Assembly (NCBI RefSeq): GCF_014750685.1
Contig: NZ_JAAXGE010000003.1
Location: 682,001-746,000, forward strand
Source of the DNA: Bacteroides sp. GM023
Lineage (GTDB): Bacteria > Bacteroidota > Bacteroidia > Bacteroidales > Bacteroidaceae
Length of the DNA: 64,000 bases
Reading direction: 5' to 3'
The notes below the pieces were generated by a model, which saw nothing but the letters and a program-made list of their open reading frames with translations, was not told the origin of the DNA and did no database searches. Positions 48,990-59,200 of this stretch are shown in pieces (the stretch's first letter is position 1; every line of letters begins with the position of its first letter). A program made the translations under genes and the position numbers.

Positions 48990-50357
48990 TTATTCTTTGA
49001 TGAGTTCCGGTATTTTAATTGTTGTACCATATGGTACATTATTGGGATTCTTGATTACGTCCGGATTATGTTTCACAATGTACGGCCACATAGCTTTTGT
49101 GCCATAGAATTGCAAAGAAACTCTTGTCAAGGTTTCACCCTCTTTGATTGTGTATTTAGTTTTGGTTCCTGTAATCTTATAAGATGCCGAATCCAAATAA
49201 GCAGAAGCTGAAGGTTGTTGTTGCACAACTTTATTTTCAGTTTTTGTAGGGGTGATCACCTCTTCCTTTTTAGCAACTGGCTGTGGAGTAACAACTGCTT
49301 TAGGTATATCAGGCGTTATTTCTTTAATTGTATCTTTATGCTCGATTGTATCAGAAAGTTGCGTTTCCGGTTGAACAGGTTGAGTGGTTACGGGGGGCAT
49401 ATCAAGAGCATTTTTATCGGATGAAGAAGAAAACAGATCCGGATAATAAATGAATAGAACAACACCGCCGCATAGCAACAAAACAAGGATAATGACAGCA
49501 ACCAAGTAAGGTACAGGCGACTTCTCCTTCGCAGGAGTTTTCTTCTTGGAACTTGGAGAAACAGTAGTCTGTGCCGGCTTGACAGGGTTTGCATTTTCCT
49601 CTTTAGCTGGTATTATTGGAATTTCAGGCTTCAAATTTGCTTTCAGAAGTTCTTTCTCTATAATCTCTTCGGCAGTGAATCCTTCTTTTTCTTTTATAGG
49701 AGTTGGCTGTTGTTCAATGATAGATGTTTCTTTGACAACTTCCTCTTCTTTTGGCTGTTCTATCGGTTCCTCTACAACTAAGGGAGCGATTTCATCTGTA
49801 ATCTGCTCTTCAATAGTCGTTTCTTCAGATTGTTCGGTTACTTGTTCTTCTTGTACAGCTTCCTCTTCCGAAAGATTCTCACTCTCATCAACAGCTTCAT
49901 TTATTTCTACTACAGTAGAGCTATAATCACCCTCTTGAACTTCTTCTTTCTCGCTTGCCGGTGTCTTTGCAGGAATTTCTTCTCCTATTTCTTCCTCTTC
50001 CGTTTCTTCTACCGGAGTATCTTCTAAAATTGTATTTTCATTTAGAACGACAGTCTCAAAATGCGCAAAAGGCTTGTTGATAATATCTCTCAGACTAGCA
50101 TCCGGAGAAAAGGAGACTTTTGTATGACCTTTTATCTGAAAGCGCTCTCCAGTATTGACATTGACACTTTCCCTACTATCTACATCAATAAGTTTGAAAG
50201 TACCCAATCCTTTGATTTTTACAGTATTCTCGCTTTCCAAGGCTTGTTCTATCAGGAGAAAAAACTCTTTTACGAACGCCTCGGCATCCTTCTTGGTCAT
50301 GCTATGTTTGGCAGCCAATAAGTCAGTAAGATCTTGAATTGTTAGTCTTTCATTCAT
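48990..50357 (-). CDS. HU DNA-binding - transmembrane - LysM fusion protein
   Basis: 455 residues. Residues 1-97 are an HU/IHF fold (TIQDLTDLLAAKHSMTKKDAEAFV; VKIKGLGTFKLIDVDSR; SFSPDASLRDIIN). ~105-260 is an acidic, Glu-rich linker; ~271-279 is Lys-rich (KKKTPAKEK); 283-304 is a single hydrophobic helix. A Thr/Pro-rich spacer follows, and ~400-450 is a LysM-type domain (YTIKEGETLTRVSLQFYGT to PYGTTIKIPEL). The basic patch just before the helix predicts the HU part in the cytoplasm and LysM in the periplasm. Last gene of the ftsY-rimO-HU set. A DNA-to-cell-wall tether is an inference from architecture. Confidence 0.85.
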   Translation of the reverse strand: MNERLTIQDLTDLLAAKHSMTKKDAEAFVKEFFLLIEQALESENTVKIKGLGTFKLIDVDSRESVNVNTGERFQIKGHTKVSFSPDASLRDIINKPFAHFETVVLNENTILEDTPVEETEEEEIGEEIPAKTPASEKEEVQEGDYSSTVVEINEAVDESENLSEEEAVQEEQVTEQSEETTIEEQITDEIAPLVVEEPIEQPKEEEVVKETSIIEQQPTPIKEKEGFTAEEIIEKELLKANLKPEIPIIPAKEENANPVKPAQTTVSPSSKKKTPAKEKSPVPYLVAVIILVLLLCGGVVLFIYYPDLFSSSSDKNALDMPPVTTQPVQPETQLSDTIEHKDTIKEITPDIPKAVVTPQPVAKKEEVITPTKTENKVVQQQPSASAYLDSASYKITGTKTKYTIKEGETLTRVSLQFYGTKAMWPYIVKHNPDVIKNPNNVPYGTTIKIPELIKE

Positions 50358-50369
50358 AACGGGAAATAT

Positions 50370-50648
50370 TTATTTAAACTTATCTTTCAGTGTATTGCTA
50401 GGTCTATAAGATAATACCAATTTGGGAGGAACCAGCATGCGCTGTTTACTCGCCGGATTAATAGAAATGCGTTCCGCTTTCTTCTTTACTTCGAAAGAAC
50501 CAAATCCCTGGACCGCAATCATATTGCCTTCCTCCAGTTCTTGTGTCATGCTGGACAGCAAAGAGCTTATTAATTCAGAAGTATCTTTGATGGTATATCC
50601 CAATCTTTCTGCCAGTTCAGATGTAAATTCCTTATTATTCATAGTCAT
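50370..50648 (-). CDS. HU-family DNA-binding protein
   Basis: 92 residues, a single HU/IHF domain: NKEFTSELAERLGYTIKDTSELISSLLSSM, the GSFEVKKKAER hinge, and the arm region. Typical length for the family. The gene overlaps the end of rimO by 14 bp (starts at 50648 or 50642) and is followed 12 bp later by the HU-LysM fusion. It could be a heterodimer partner for that protein's HU domain, which is inference. Confidence 0.88.
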   Translation of the reverse strand: MTMNNKEFTSELAERLGYTIKDTSELISSLLSSMTQELEEGNMIAVQGFGSFEVKKKAERISINPASKQRMLVPPKLVLSYRPSNTLKDKFK

Positions 50649-51945
50649 CTATTATCTTTGCATATAAATCAAAATCATCTGCATCTATCACTTCCACCTG
50701 ATAGAACTGTCCGATTTTAAGTTCTTTTTCTGAGCGATTTATCAACACTTCCGGATCTACCTCCGGCGAATCGAATTCTGTTCGCCCAATATAATAATCT
50801 CCCTCCAGTCGGTCGACGATAACTTTCATTTGTCTACCGACCTTTTCGGCACTTAGTTCAGCAGAGATTGCTTGCTGAATATCCATCAGTTCATCAAGTC
50901 TGGCTTGTTTTACCTCTTGTGGAATAGAGTCTTCATATGCTTCTGCTGCATAAGTCCCCTCTTCTTCTGAATAAGTAAAAGCTCCCATTCTATCAAAACG
51001 TACTTTTCGCACAAACTCTTTCAACTCCTCAAAGTCTTCTTCGGTTTCCCCCGGATGTCCTACCATTAAAGTCGTTCGCAGATGAATCCCCGGTACTTCT
51101 TTGCGGAATTGCTCAATCAGTCTATAAGTATCTTCCTTTGTAACTTGCCGACGCATCAATTTCAACATATTGTCGCTGATATGCTGAAGGGCAATATCCA
51201 TATATTTACATACATTATCGCGCTCACGCATTACCCGGAATAAATCAGTCGGAAAATGTGCAGGATATGCATAATGCAGACGAATCCACTCCACTCCCGG
51301 AATATCAGAAATACGTTCAATCAATTCAGGAAGCATTTGTTTCTTATACCGGTCGATGCCATAATAAGTCAATTCCTGTGCAATCACTTGAAACTCTTTC
51401 ACTCCTTGAGACACCAAATACCGAACTTCATCCAGAATTTCTTCTATGGGTTTGGATATATGACGCCCCGTAATTATCGGAATGGCACAATAGGAACATT
51501 TGCGATCACACCCTTCTGAAATTTTCAGATAAGCATAATGCTTGGGGGTAGTCAATGTCCGCTCAATGTACAATTCGTCGTGATATGTTTTCCCTAAATC
51601 CTGCAATAATTCTTTCCAATTGAATTTACCATAAAATTTATCCACCTGTGGTATTTCAATCGCCAATTCTTTAAGATAGCGTTCGGAAAGACAACCCATT
51701 ACAAAAAGTTTCTTCAGCTCACCTTCTTCTTTCCTTTCGGCAAATTCCAGAATCATATTGATAGACTCCTCTTTGGCATCACCGATAAAACCACATGTGT
51801 TGATAACGGCTATTTCTCCTTGAGGTTCTTCCGTATCATGAGTTACGCTGTATCCGACTTCTTCCAACTGACGCATCAATTGTTCCGAGTCAACCAGGTT
51901 TTTGGAGCACCCTAAGGTGATTATATCAATTCTTTTTCTTTTCAT
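50635..51945 (-). CDS. rimO: Ribosomal protein S12 methylthiotransferase
   Basis: 436 residues. Radical-SAM methylthiotransferase that modifies Asp of ribosomal protein S12. Three N-terminal Cys for the first cluster (Cys13 in LGCSKN, Cys51 in NTCGF, Cys85 in MGCLSERY) and the radical SAM set Cys146-x3-Cys150-x2-Cys153 (EGCDRKCSYCAIP). C-terminal TRAM domain from ~370. The GCSKNLVDSE start matches RimO rather than MiaB. Shares an ATGA overlap with ftsY. Confidence 0.94.
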   Translation of the reverse strand: MKRKRIDIITLGCSKNLVDSEQLMRQLEEVGYSVTHDTEEPQGEIAVINTCGFIGDAKEESINMILEFAERKEEGELKKLFVMGCLSERYLKELAIEIPQVDKFYGKFNWKELLQDLGKTYHDELYIERTLTTPKHYAYLKISEGCDRKCSYCAIPIITGRHISKPIEEILDEVRYLVSQGVKEFQVIAQELTYYGIDRYKKQMLPELIERISDIPGVEWIRLHYAYPAHFPTDLFRVMRERDNVCKYMDIALQHISDNMLKLMRRQVTKEDTYRLIEQFRKEVPGIHLRTTLMVGHPGETEEDFEELKEFVRKVRFDRMGAFTYSEEEGTYAAEAYEDSIPQEVKQARLDELMDIQQAISAELSAEKVGRQMKVIVDRLEGDYYIGRTEFDSPEVDPEVLINRSEKELKIGQFYQVEVIDADDFDLYAKIIDDYE

Positions 51946-52901
51946 GCATTCTCACCAAACAAGGAATCTACAAATTCGTTTTTACGGAATACTTGTAAGT
52001 CCTCCATACCCTCGCCTAATCCAATATATTTAACGGGAATCTTGAACTGATCGGAAATACCAATCACTACACCACCCTTGGCTGTACCATCCAACTTTGT
52101 GATAGCCATCGCAGTTACTTCTGTTGCCAAAGTAAATTGCTTGGCCTGCTCAAAGGCGTTCTGTCCGGTAGAGCCATCCAATACCAGCAAGACTTCGTCC
52201 GGTGCATCAGGTACCACTTTTTTCATAACGTTCTTAATCTTTGTCAGCTCATTCATCAAGCCAACCTTATTGTGAAGACGCCCCGCCGTGTCAATAATGA
52301 CGATATCTGCATTGTTGGCAACAGCAGAACTAAGAGTGTCATATGCCACAGAAGCAGGATCGGCCCCCATTTTTTGTTTGATAACCGGCACACCTACCCG
52401 TTCTCCCCAAATCATAAGCTGTTCTACTGCAGCAGCACGGAATGTATCAGCAGCTCCTAAATAAACGGATTTACCCGCCTTTTTAAATTGATAAGCCAGT
52501 TTACCGATTGTCGTAGTCTTACCCACTCCATTCACTCCCACCACCATAATCACATATGGCTTTCTTTCGATGGTTACGTCGAAATCGGCTACATCGTCCG
52601 AATTGTTTTCGGTCAGTAAGGCGGCTATTTCTTCACGCAATATATGATTCAGCTCCTGGGTATTCACATATTTATCGGCAGCGGCACGTTTTTCTATGCG
52701 CTTGATTATATTCAAAGTGGTTTCCACACCTACATCAGATGTTATTAGCACTTCTTCCAGATTATCCAATACTTCGTCATCTACCTTTGACTTTCCAGCC
52801 ACGGCACGAGCTATTTTACTAAATACGCTCTCTTTGGTTTTAGATAATCCTTTATCTAAAGTTTCCTTCTTCTCCTTTGAAAAAAAACTAAAAAATCCCA
52901 T
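51942..52901 (-). CDS. ftsY: Signal recognition particle receptor FtsY
   Basis: 319 residues, short form with a small basic N-terminal segment. SRP GTPase NG domain: P-loop VGVNGVGKTTT (121-131), DTFRAAAVEQL, DTAGRLHNK, ITKLDGTAKGG. Receives ribosome-SRP complexes at the membrane. Overlaps rimO by 4 bp (ATGA), so the two are translationally coupled. Confidence 0.95.
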   Translation of the reverse strand: MGFFSFFSKEKKETLDKGLSKTKESVFSKIARAVAGKSKVDDEVLDNLEEVLITSDVGVETTLNIIKRIEKRAAADKYVNTQELNHILREEIAALLTENNSDDVADFDVTIERKPYVIMVVGVNGVGKTTTIGKLAYQFKKAGKSVYLGAADTFRAAAVEQLMIWGERVGVPVIKQKMGADPASVAYDTLSSAVANNADIVIIDTAGRLHNKVGLMNELTKIKNVMKKVVPDAPDEVLLVLDGSTGQNAFEQAKQFTLATEVTAMAITKLDGTAKGGVVIGISDQFKIPVKYIGLGEGMEDLQVFRKNEFVDSLFGENA

Positions 52902-52933
52902 ATTTACGGTTGTTTGTATAATACATTATTCTA

Positions 52934-52941
52934 CAAAGATA
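52934..52941 (-). promoter_or_regulatory. -7 promoter element for ftsY-rimO-HU
   Basis: Minus strand TATCTTTG (52941 to 52934), about 33 bp before the ftsY start and after the DUF4295 terminator. No good -33 box at the expected distance. Confidence 0.45.
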
Positions 52942-52979
52942 TAACAAAGGATTGAAAAAGTAAAAAAAAGAAGCAATAA

Positions 52980-53014
52980 AAAATCCTCTCACTGATAAAC
53001 AATGAGAGGATTTT
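52980..53014 (-). terminator. Terminator after the L28-L33-DUF4295 genes
   Basis: 12-bp perfect stem AAAATCCTCTCA (52980-52991) / TGAGAGGATTTT (53003-53014) with an 11-nt loop; on the minus strand it runs into TTTTTT. Confidence 0.85.
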
Positions 53015-53041
53015 GAATTTATAGCGTGTATGCTATTTCAA

Positions 53042-53200
53042 TTATTTTTTGAAAAAGTCTTGTACTTTTTCGTTAGGAACCATTTGCTCATCAAAAATGT
53101 AAGCTCCAGTTTTCGGAGATTTTACCATTTTGATAACCTTGGTATAAGCACGACCTTCTTTAGAACCTTCGTGCAAACTTGCTACTGTTTTCTTTGCCAT
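53042..53200 (-). CDS. DUF4295 small protein
   Basis: 52 residues, translated directly: begins MAKKTVASLHEGSKEGRAY and ends NEKVQDFFKK. Very basic; a small conserved protein found next to L28 and L33 in Bacteroidetes. Possibly ribosome-associated, which is inferred from context and charge only. It starts 16 bp after rpmG. Confidence 0.85.
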   Translation of the reverse strand: MAKKTVASLHEGSKEGRAYTKVIKMVKSPKTGAYIFDEQMVPNEKVQDFFKK

Positions 53201-53216
53201 GGGTTATACTACTTTA

Positions 53217-53405
53217 TTATTTAATTTCCTTGTGTACTGTTACTCTCTTCAGGATTGGGTTGTATTTCTTCAACTCAAGTCTTTCTGTAGTATTCTTTCT
53301 GTTCTTAGTTGTGATATAACGAGATGTTCCCGGCATTCCACTGTCCTTGTGTTCTGTACATTCCAGAATCACCTGTACTCTGTTACCTTTTGCTTTCTTT
53401 GCCAT
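53217..53405 (-). CDS. rpmG: Ribosomal protein L33
   Basis: 62 residues. [41 protein letters not shown] is the L33 core. It lacks the paired CxxC of the zinc-binding C+ form (only one Cys in ECTEHK), so it is the zinc-free form. Confidence 0.95.
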   Translation of the reverse strand: MAKKAKGNRVQVILECTEHKDSGMPGTSRYITTKNRKNTTERLELKKYNPILKRVTVHKEIK

Positions 53406-53426
53406 TGTAAGTTTTCTCCTCTACGT

Positions 53427-53687
53427 TTAGCCGATTACTTTAATGCTTTTCCAATCACAAAAACCTTTAGCTACAGCATCAGTAAGCGCAGCATCCAGTC
53501 CCTTTTTGTTGATAATACGCAGCCCGTTAGCACAAATGCTAAGGCTGATCCAACAATCTTGTTCTACATAATAGAACTTTTTGTTAAACAAGTTCAAATC
53601 AAAGGTTCTTTTAGTTCTTCTCTTTGAGTGTGAAACATTGTTGCCAATCATGGCTTTCTTTCCGGTAATTTGACAAATCTTCGACAT
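53427..53687 (-). CDS. rpmB: Ribosomal protein L28
   Basis: 86 residues. Starts with [24 protein letters not shown], the L28 signature, and has one Cys in the N-terminal segment. First of the three ribosomal genes. Confidence 0.95.
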   Translation of the reverse strand: MSKICQITGKKAMIGNNVSHSKRRTKRTFDLNLFNKKFYYVEQDCWISLSICANGLRIINKKGLDAALTDAVAKGFCDWKSIKVIG

Positions 53688-53737
53688 TTCTATCTTATTT
53701 TTATAGTTTTATATCTATACTTATTTCAAACAGGACG

Positions 53738-53769
53738 CAAAGTAAGCACTTTTATCCGTATAAAACAAG
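53738..53769 (-). promoter_or_regulatory. Possible promoter of rpmB-rpmG-DUF4295
   Basis: Minus strand CTTG (53769 to 53766), 20-nt spacer, TTACTTTG (53745 to 53738), one base off the TAnnTTTG pattern. Confidence 0.35.
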
Positions 53770-53809
53770 GATTTCTTAAAATAATTCACTTATAAGCAGC
53801 TATTTTTCT

Positions 53810-55042
53810 TTATTTGAGTAAATCCCGAAGCATTAGTAGCGCATTATTGCCTGCCCGCTCAATATTCATGGCTCTTCCGCGATTTGTTTCCTGCTTGTAA
53901 GTATGAATTTCGTTTTTATAACCAGCAGCTATCCAAACGGTCCCTACAGGTTTTTCCGGAGTACCTCCGCCCGGGCCGGCTATTCCTGATGTAGCAACGG
54001 CGCAGTCAGTTTTCAATGCTTTCATCGCACCTTTTACCATTTCAATTACAGTCTGCTCACTTACAGCGCCATAGCATTCCAATGTCTTGGAAGACACGTT
54101 TAAGAGCCCCATTTTTACATCATTGGAATAAGCCACCACACTGCCATTGAAATATTCCGAGCTTCCGGCGATGGATGTTAGCCGTGCGGCAATACTTCCT
54201 CCTGTACAACTTTCTGCGGTGGAAACGGTTATTTTTTTCTTTTTCAAGAGTTCGCCCACTATGACCTCCAGCGGTGTATCTTCCTCGCTAAAGATATCAT
54301 CACCTAATATTTTCTCTAGTTTTACTTTTTCGCAGTCGAGAAGGGCTTTTATTTCTTCTTCTTTTTGTCCGCGTCCGGTTAATCTCAGACGAATTATCCC
54401 AAGTTTGGGCAGATATGCTAATTTGATACATTCCGGCAAAGCACTTTCCCAAGGCTCTAGTTTTTCAGCCAATACCGATTCCGGATAATGTTGTACAAGG
54501 AAAGTTTGGTGGATGATTACATCCGTTTGAAACCTTTCGTGCAACTTAGGTAATACGCTTTCGGTCATCACGGCAGTCATTTCCTGTGGAACTCCGGGCA
54601 TAGATACAAGTACTTTTCCATCCTTTTCAAACCAACTGACAGAAGCACTTCCTACAGGATTATTGATTACCGTGCAATCTTTAGGAACCATCGCCTGACT
54701 TTTATTCAGCGCATTCATAGGGATTTTTCCCGCTAACACCCGCTTTACATTCTCAAAGACTTCTGCACTGAATATCAGTTCCGTATGGAAGTATTTACAA
54801 AGAGTCTGTTTGGTTATATCATCCTTAGTAGGGCCAAGGCCTCCGGTCACTAAAACAATATTTACCCTTTTCATCGCATTATCAATTGCTTCTAGGATCT
54901 CTTCCTCCCGGTCACGGACTGAAACAACACGAAGAACTTCAATACCTATTTTGTTTAACTCCTGCCCCATCCAGGCGGAGTTAGTATCGATAACCTGCCC
55001 TATCAGCAGTTCATCGCCAATGGTTATAATCTCGGCAAACAT
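53810..55042 (-). CDS. cinA: CinA family nicotinamide-nucleotide deamidase-related protein
   Basis: 410 residues. N-terminal molybdopterin-binding-type domain ([33 protein letters not shown]), C-terminal CinA domain ([50 protein letters not shown]) that deamidates NMN. Full two-domain length. Role in NAD recycling; earlier linked to competence in other genera. Confidence 0.92.
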   Translation of the reverse strand: MFAEIITIGDELLIGQVIDTNSAWMGQELNKIGIEVLRVVSVRDREEEILEAIDNAMKRVNIVLVTGGLGPTKDDITKQTLCKYFHTELIFSAEVFENVKRVLAGKIPMNALNKSQAMVPKDCTVINNPVGSASVSWFEKDGKVLVSMPGVPQEMTAVMTESVLPKLHERFQTDVIIHQTFLVQHYPESVLAEKLEPWESALPECIKLAYLPKLGIIRLRLTGRGQKEEEIKALLDCEKVKLEKILGDDIFSEEDTPLEVIVGELLKKKKITVSTAESCTGGSIAARLTSIAGSSEYFNGSVVAYSNDVKMGLLNVSSKTLECYGAVSEQTVIEMVKGAMKALKTDCAVATSGIAGPGGGTPEKPVGTVWIAAGYKNEIHTYKQETNRGRAMNIERAGNNALLMLRDLLK

Positions 55043-55103
55043 ATCTCCCTGCTTTATTTTAATTATATATATTCCCTATATAATATAGGTACGAGAAAAC
55101 AAC

Positions 55104-56123
55104 TTATAATGTCACGCGAGAATATGCCGGAAGATCAATGGAGCAGAAGTCTTTATCCAGATATTTAAAATATCCGGTAATGGCAATCATTGCCGCATTG
55201 TCGGTCGTATAGCTAAATTTAGGAATGAATATATTCCAGCCATATTTTTCGGCATGTTCACGGAATGAATTACGCAATCCGTTATTTGCGGAAACACCAC
55301 CTGCCACAGCTACTTCCTTGATCTTATATTCTTTCGCTGCTTTCCGCAGTTTATCCATTAGAATATCTACAACCGTTGCCTCCAACGATGCAGCTAAATC
55401 GACCTTGTGATGTTCGATAAAATCAGGATCATCCTTCATCCAATCACGCAATGAATACAGGAATGACGTTTTCAACCCACTAAAGCTGTAATCCAAACCC
55501 GGAATATGCGGTTTGCTAAAAGTAAATGCTTTCGGATTTCCCTGGCGTGCCAATTTGTCAATAATCGGACCTCCCGGATAACCTAATCCCATAACTTTCG
55601 AACATTTATCTATTGCTTCACCTGCTGCATCATCAATCGTTTGCCCAAGAATTTCCATGTCATTATATGCTTTTACCAATATAATTTGGGAATTTCCCCC
55701 GGAAACCAACAGGCAAAGGAATGGGAATTGAGGTTGCTTATTCTCTTCTCCTTCTGCTTTAATAAAATGTGCTAAAACATGTCCTGTCAAATGATTAACA
55801 TCAATCAAAGGAATGTTTAAAGAACGGGCAAATCCTTTTGCGAAAGAAACACCGACAAGCAAAGAACCCATTAATCCCGGACCACGGGTGAAAGCCACCG
55901 CACTCAATTCTTCTTTGGTAATGCCGGCACGTTTCAATGCTTCGTGTACTACCGGTACGATGTTTTGTTGGTGTGCCCGTGAAGCCAGTTCGGGTACTAC
56001 TCCACCGTATGCTTCGTGTACGGCTTGACTTGATACCACATTTGACAGCAGATAACCATCCTTGATTACAGCTGCCGACGTATCGTCACAAGAGGATTCA
56101 ATTCCTAATATTATTGCACTCAT
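55104..56123 (-). CDS. tsaD: tRNA N6-threonylcarbamoyladenosine transferase TsaD
   Basis: 339 residues. Iron-binding His111 and His115 (VNHLTGHVLAHF), the nucleotide-binding GIESSCDDTSAA start, LLVSGGNSQIIL, and AVAGGVSANNGLR. Attaches the threonylcarbamoyl group to A37 of ANN-reading tRNAs. Divergent from the TamB gene. Confidence 0.95.
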   Translation of the reverse strand: MSAIILGIESSCDDTSAAVIKDGYLLSNVVSSQAVHEAYGGVVPELASRAHQQNIVPVVHEALKRAGITKEELSAVAFTRGPGLMGSLLVGVSFAKGFARSLNIPLIDVNHLTGHVLAHFIKAEGEENKQPQFPFLCLLVSGGNSQIILVKAYNDMEILGQTIDDAAGEAIDKCSKVMGLGYPGGPIIDKLARQGNPKAFTFSKPHIPGLDYSFSGLKTSFLYSLRDWMKDDPDFIEHHKVDLAASLEATVVDILMDKLRKAAKEYKIKEVAVAGGVSANNGLRNSFREHAEKYGWNIFIPKFSYTTDNAAMIAITGYFKYLDKDFCSIDLPAYSRVTL

Positions 56124-56147
56124 AAATATTTAAACTATTAAACGGTG

Positions 56148-56197
56148 CAAAAGTAATCATAAAACTACGATTCATAACGAACTATTTTATATTTTTG
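56148..56197. promoter_or_regulatory. Divergent promoters between tsaD and the TamB gene
   Basis: Minus strand TACTTTTG (56155 to 56148) for tsaD, 25 bp before its start. Plus strand TATTTTTG (56190-56197) for the TamB gene, placing its transcription start near 56203. Confidence 0.5.
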
Positions 56198-56230
56198 TTC
56201 GCAAAATAAAAGTAATCGCTTATCAGAACG

Positions 56231-59200
56231 CTGAAAAAGACTGTACGCTGGGTAGTCGGTATTGTACTGGGAGTATATATCGGGGCTATTATCTTGTTGA
56301 ATATACCAAGTATTCAACGGGCTATGAGTTCATTTGTAGCCGAAGAACTTTCCGAGGTCTTGAATACAAAAGTCATGATTGGTAGGATCAATATCGGATT
56401 ATTGAACCGTATTATTATCGACGATGTATTACTAGATGATCAAAAGGGACAGGAAATGCTCAAAGTTACCCGTCTGTCCGCCAAATTTGATATAATGCCT
56501 TTCTTTAAAGGAAAGATTTCTATCAGTAGTGTCCAACTTTTCGGTTTTAATATCAATCTTCAGAAAGAGACGCCGGATTCTCCACCTAATTTTAAGTTTG
56601 TTTTGGATGCCTTCGCATCCAAAGATACTGTAAAGAAGGAAAATTCACTTGATTTGCGTATCAATTCCATCTTGATTCGTCGGGGTCGGATGGCCTATCA
56701 TGTACTTTCGGAAGAGGATACGCCGGGGAAATTCAACGCCAAGCATATTCAGCTCCAAAATATCATTGCTAATATTTCTTTGAAAGCATTGAGCAAGGAT
56801 TCTGTGAATTTAGGGATTAAACGATTGAGTCTTGACGAAAAGGTGTCGGGAGTTTCTTTGAAGAAAATGAGTTTAAAGTTGGTTGCTAATAGTAAGCAGA
56901 CGAATATTGAAAACTTTGCTATCGAACTGCCTGAGACTTCTCTGAAAATGGACACCATACATTTGGTATATGATAGTCTGGAAGCTTTCAATCATTTTGC
57001 AGAACAAGTTCATTTTTCTTTCCGTACATTACCGTCGCAAGTTACTTTAAAAGACATTTCGCCTTTTGTACCTGTTCTGTCACATTTCAAAGAACCGGTT
57101 ACGTTGGATATGGAAGTGAAAGGCACAGTCGACCAATTGAATTGTTCGCATTTGGAGATTACAGCGGACGACCGGCAGTTCCGCCTTAGAGGAGACGTGT
57201 CACTTCAAGATTTGTCACATCCGCAAGACGCATATGTATATGGTACCCTTTCTGAACTCTCAGCCAATACTCGCGGCGTTGGCTTCTTAGTGCGTAACTT
57301 GAGTCACAATTACAACGGAGTTCCTCCTGTTCTCGAACGTTTGGGGGATGTAAGCTTCCAGGGAGAAATTTCTGGGTATTTCACAGATTTGGTTACTTAC
57401 GGACAATTGCGTACCAGTTTGGGAAATGTAAAGACTGACTTAAAGCTAAGTTCGGATAAGAGTAAAGGGTTGTTTGCTTACTCCGGCGCAGTGAAAACTG
57501 AAGATTTCAAGCTTGGTGAACTATTAGCTAATGAACAGTTGGGAGAAATCACTTTCAATCTTGATGTACATGGGCGGCATATCACCGATCAACTTCCGAT
57601 TGTAGAATTAAAAGGATTGATTGCTTCTATAGATTATAGCAGATATAGATATGAGAATATAACATTGGACGGAGAATATAAACAAGGCGGTTTTAATGGT
57701 AAGGTGGCATTGGATGATCCGAATGGTTCTATCTATTTGAATGGAGATGTCAACGTCACTTCCAAGATTCCGACTTTTAATTTTCTTGCAGTGGTTGATA
57801 AGGTACGGCCCAATGATTTGAATCTTACTACTAAGTATCCGGATGCAGAATTCTCCCTGAAGCTGAAAGCTAATTTTACAGGTGGATCTGTGGATGAGAT
57901 GATCGGAGAAATCAATGTAGACAGTTTGATGTTTACGGCACCGGATAAAGAATATTTCATGAAAAACATGAATATCCGGGCAACAAAACAGAATAACGAA
58001 AATCAGCTAAGGCTGACTTCCGAGTTCCTGACAGCAAGCATAGAAGGAAAATTCCAATATCACACGTTGCCTGCCAGTATTTTGAATATTATGAGGAAAT
58101 ATGTCCCATCCTTGATATTGCCACCTAAAAAGCCGATTGAAACACATAATAATTTCCTGTTTGATATACATATATATAATACGGACATCTTATCTACTAT
58201 TTTTGATATTCCACTGACAGTATATACTCATTCTACTTTAAAGGGATATTTCAATGATCCCATGCAACGTTTGCGTGTGGAGGGATATTTTCCTCGTTTG
58301 CAATATAAGAATAACTACATAGAATCCGGGTTGATTCTCTGTGAGAATCCGGCGGATCATATTCGTGCTCGGGTTCGCTTGACCAATTTAAAGAAGAAAG
58401 GAGCAGTTAACCTTTCCTTGGATGCACAGGCGAAAGATGATAATGTCAGTACGACATTAAACTGGGGAAATAGTGCAGTGGCAACGTATAGCGGACAATT
58501 GGCTGCCGTAGCCAAGTTTTTACGTACCGAGGGAGAAAAGCCATTATTGAAGGCAATGGTAGATGTGAAGCCTACAGATATTATTTTGAATGATACTCTT
58601 TGGAAGATACATCCTTCGCAAGTAGTGGTAGATTCGGGAAAAGTAGATGTGAATAATTTCTATTTTAGCCATCAGGATCGTTATGTACGTATTAACGGGC
58701 GTCTCTCTGATAATCCCAAAGACACGGTTAAAGTTGATTTGAAGGATATTAATATGGGATATGTATTTGATATTGCAAGTATCTCTGATGATGTAAACTT
58801 TGAGGGTGATGCTACGGGGACAGCTTATGCAAGCGGTGTGCTGAAAAAGCCTGTGATGAATACCCGTTTATTCGTTAAGAATTTCTCGCTTAACGAAGGA
58901 CGGTTGGGCGACCTGGACATATATGGTGAGTGGGATAATGAAAACAGAGGTATTCGCTTGGATGCATCTATTCAAGACATAGCTTCTGCCCCATCCCGTG
59001 TCACAGGCATTATTCATCCATTAAAACCGGAAAGTGGACTTGACTTGAATATCGAAGCTCAAGAATTGAATTTGAAGTTTCTTGAGCATTACATGAAGTC
59101 TATTGCTACTGATATAAAAGGACGAGGAACAGGGAAGGTACATTTCTATGGAAAATTCAAGGGATTGAACTTGGATGGCGCGGTCATGACAGACGCTTCC

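Noticed and set aside
56294..56299. TTG start for the TamB-like protein
   Set aside because: It would cut off the N-terminal membrane helix encoded immediately upstream in frame; upstream non-ATG starts fit the promoter position better.
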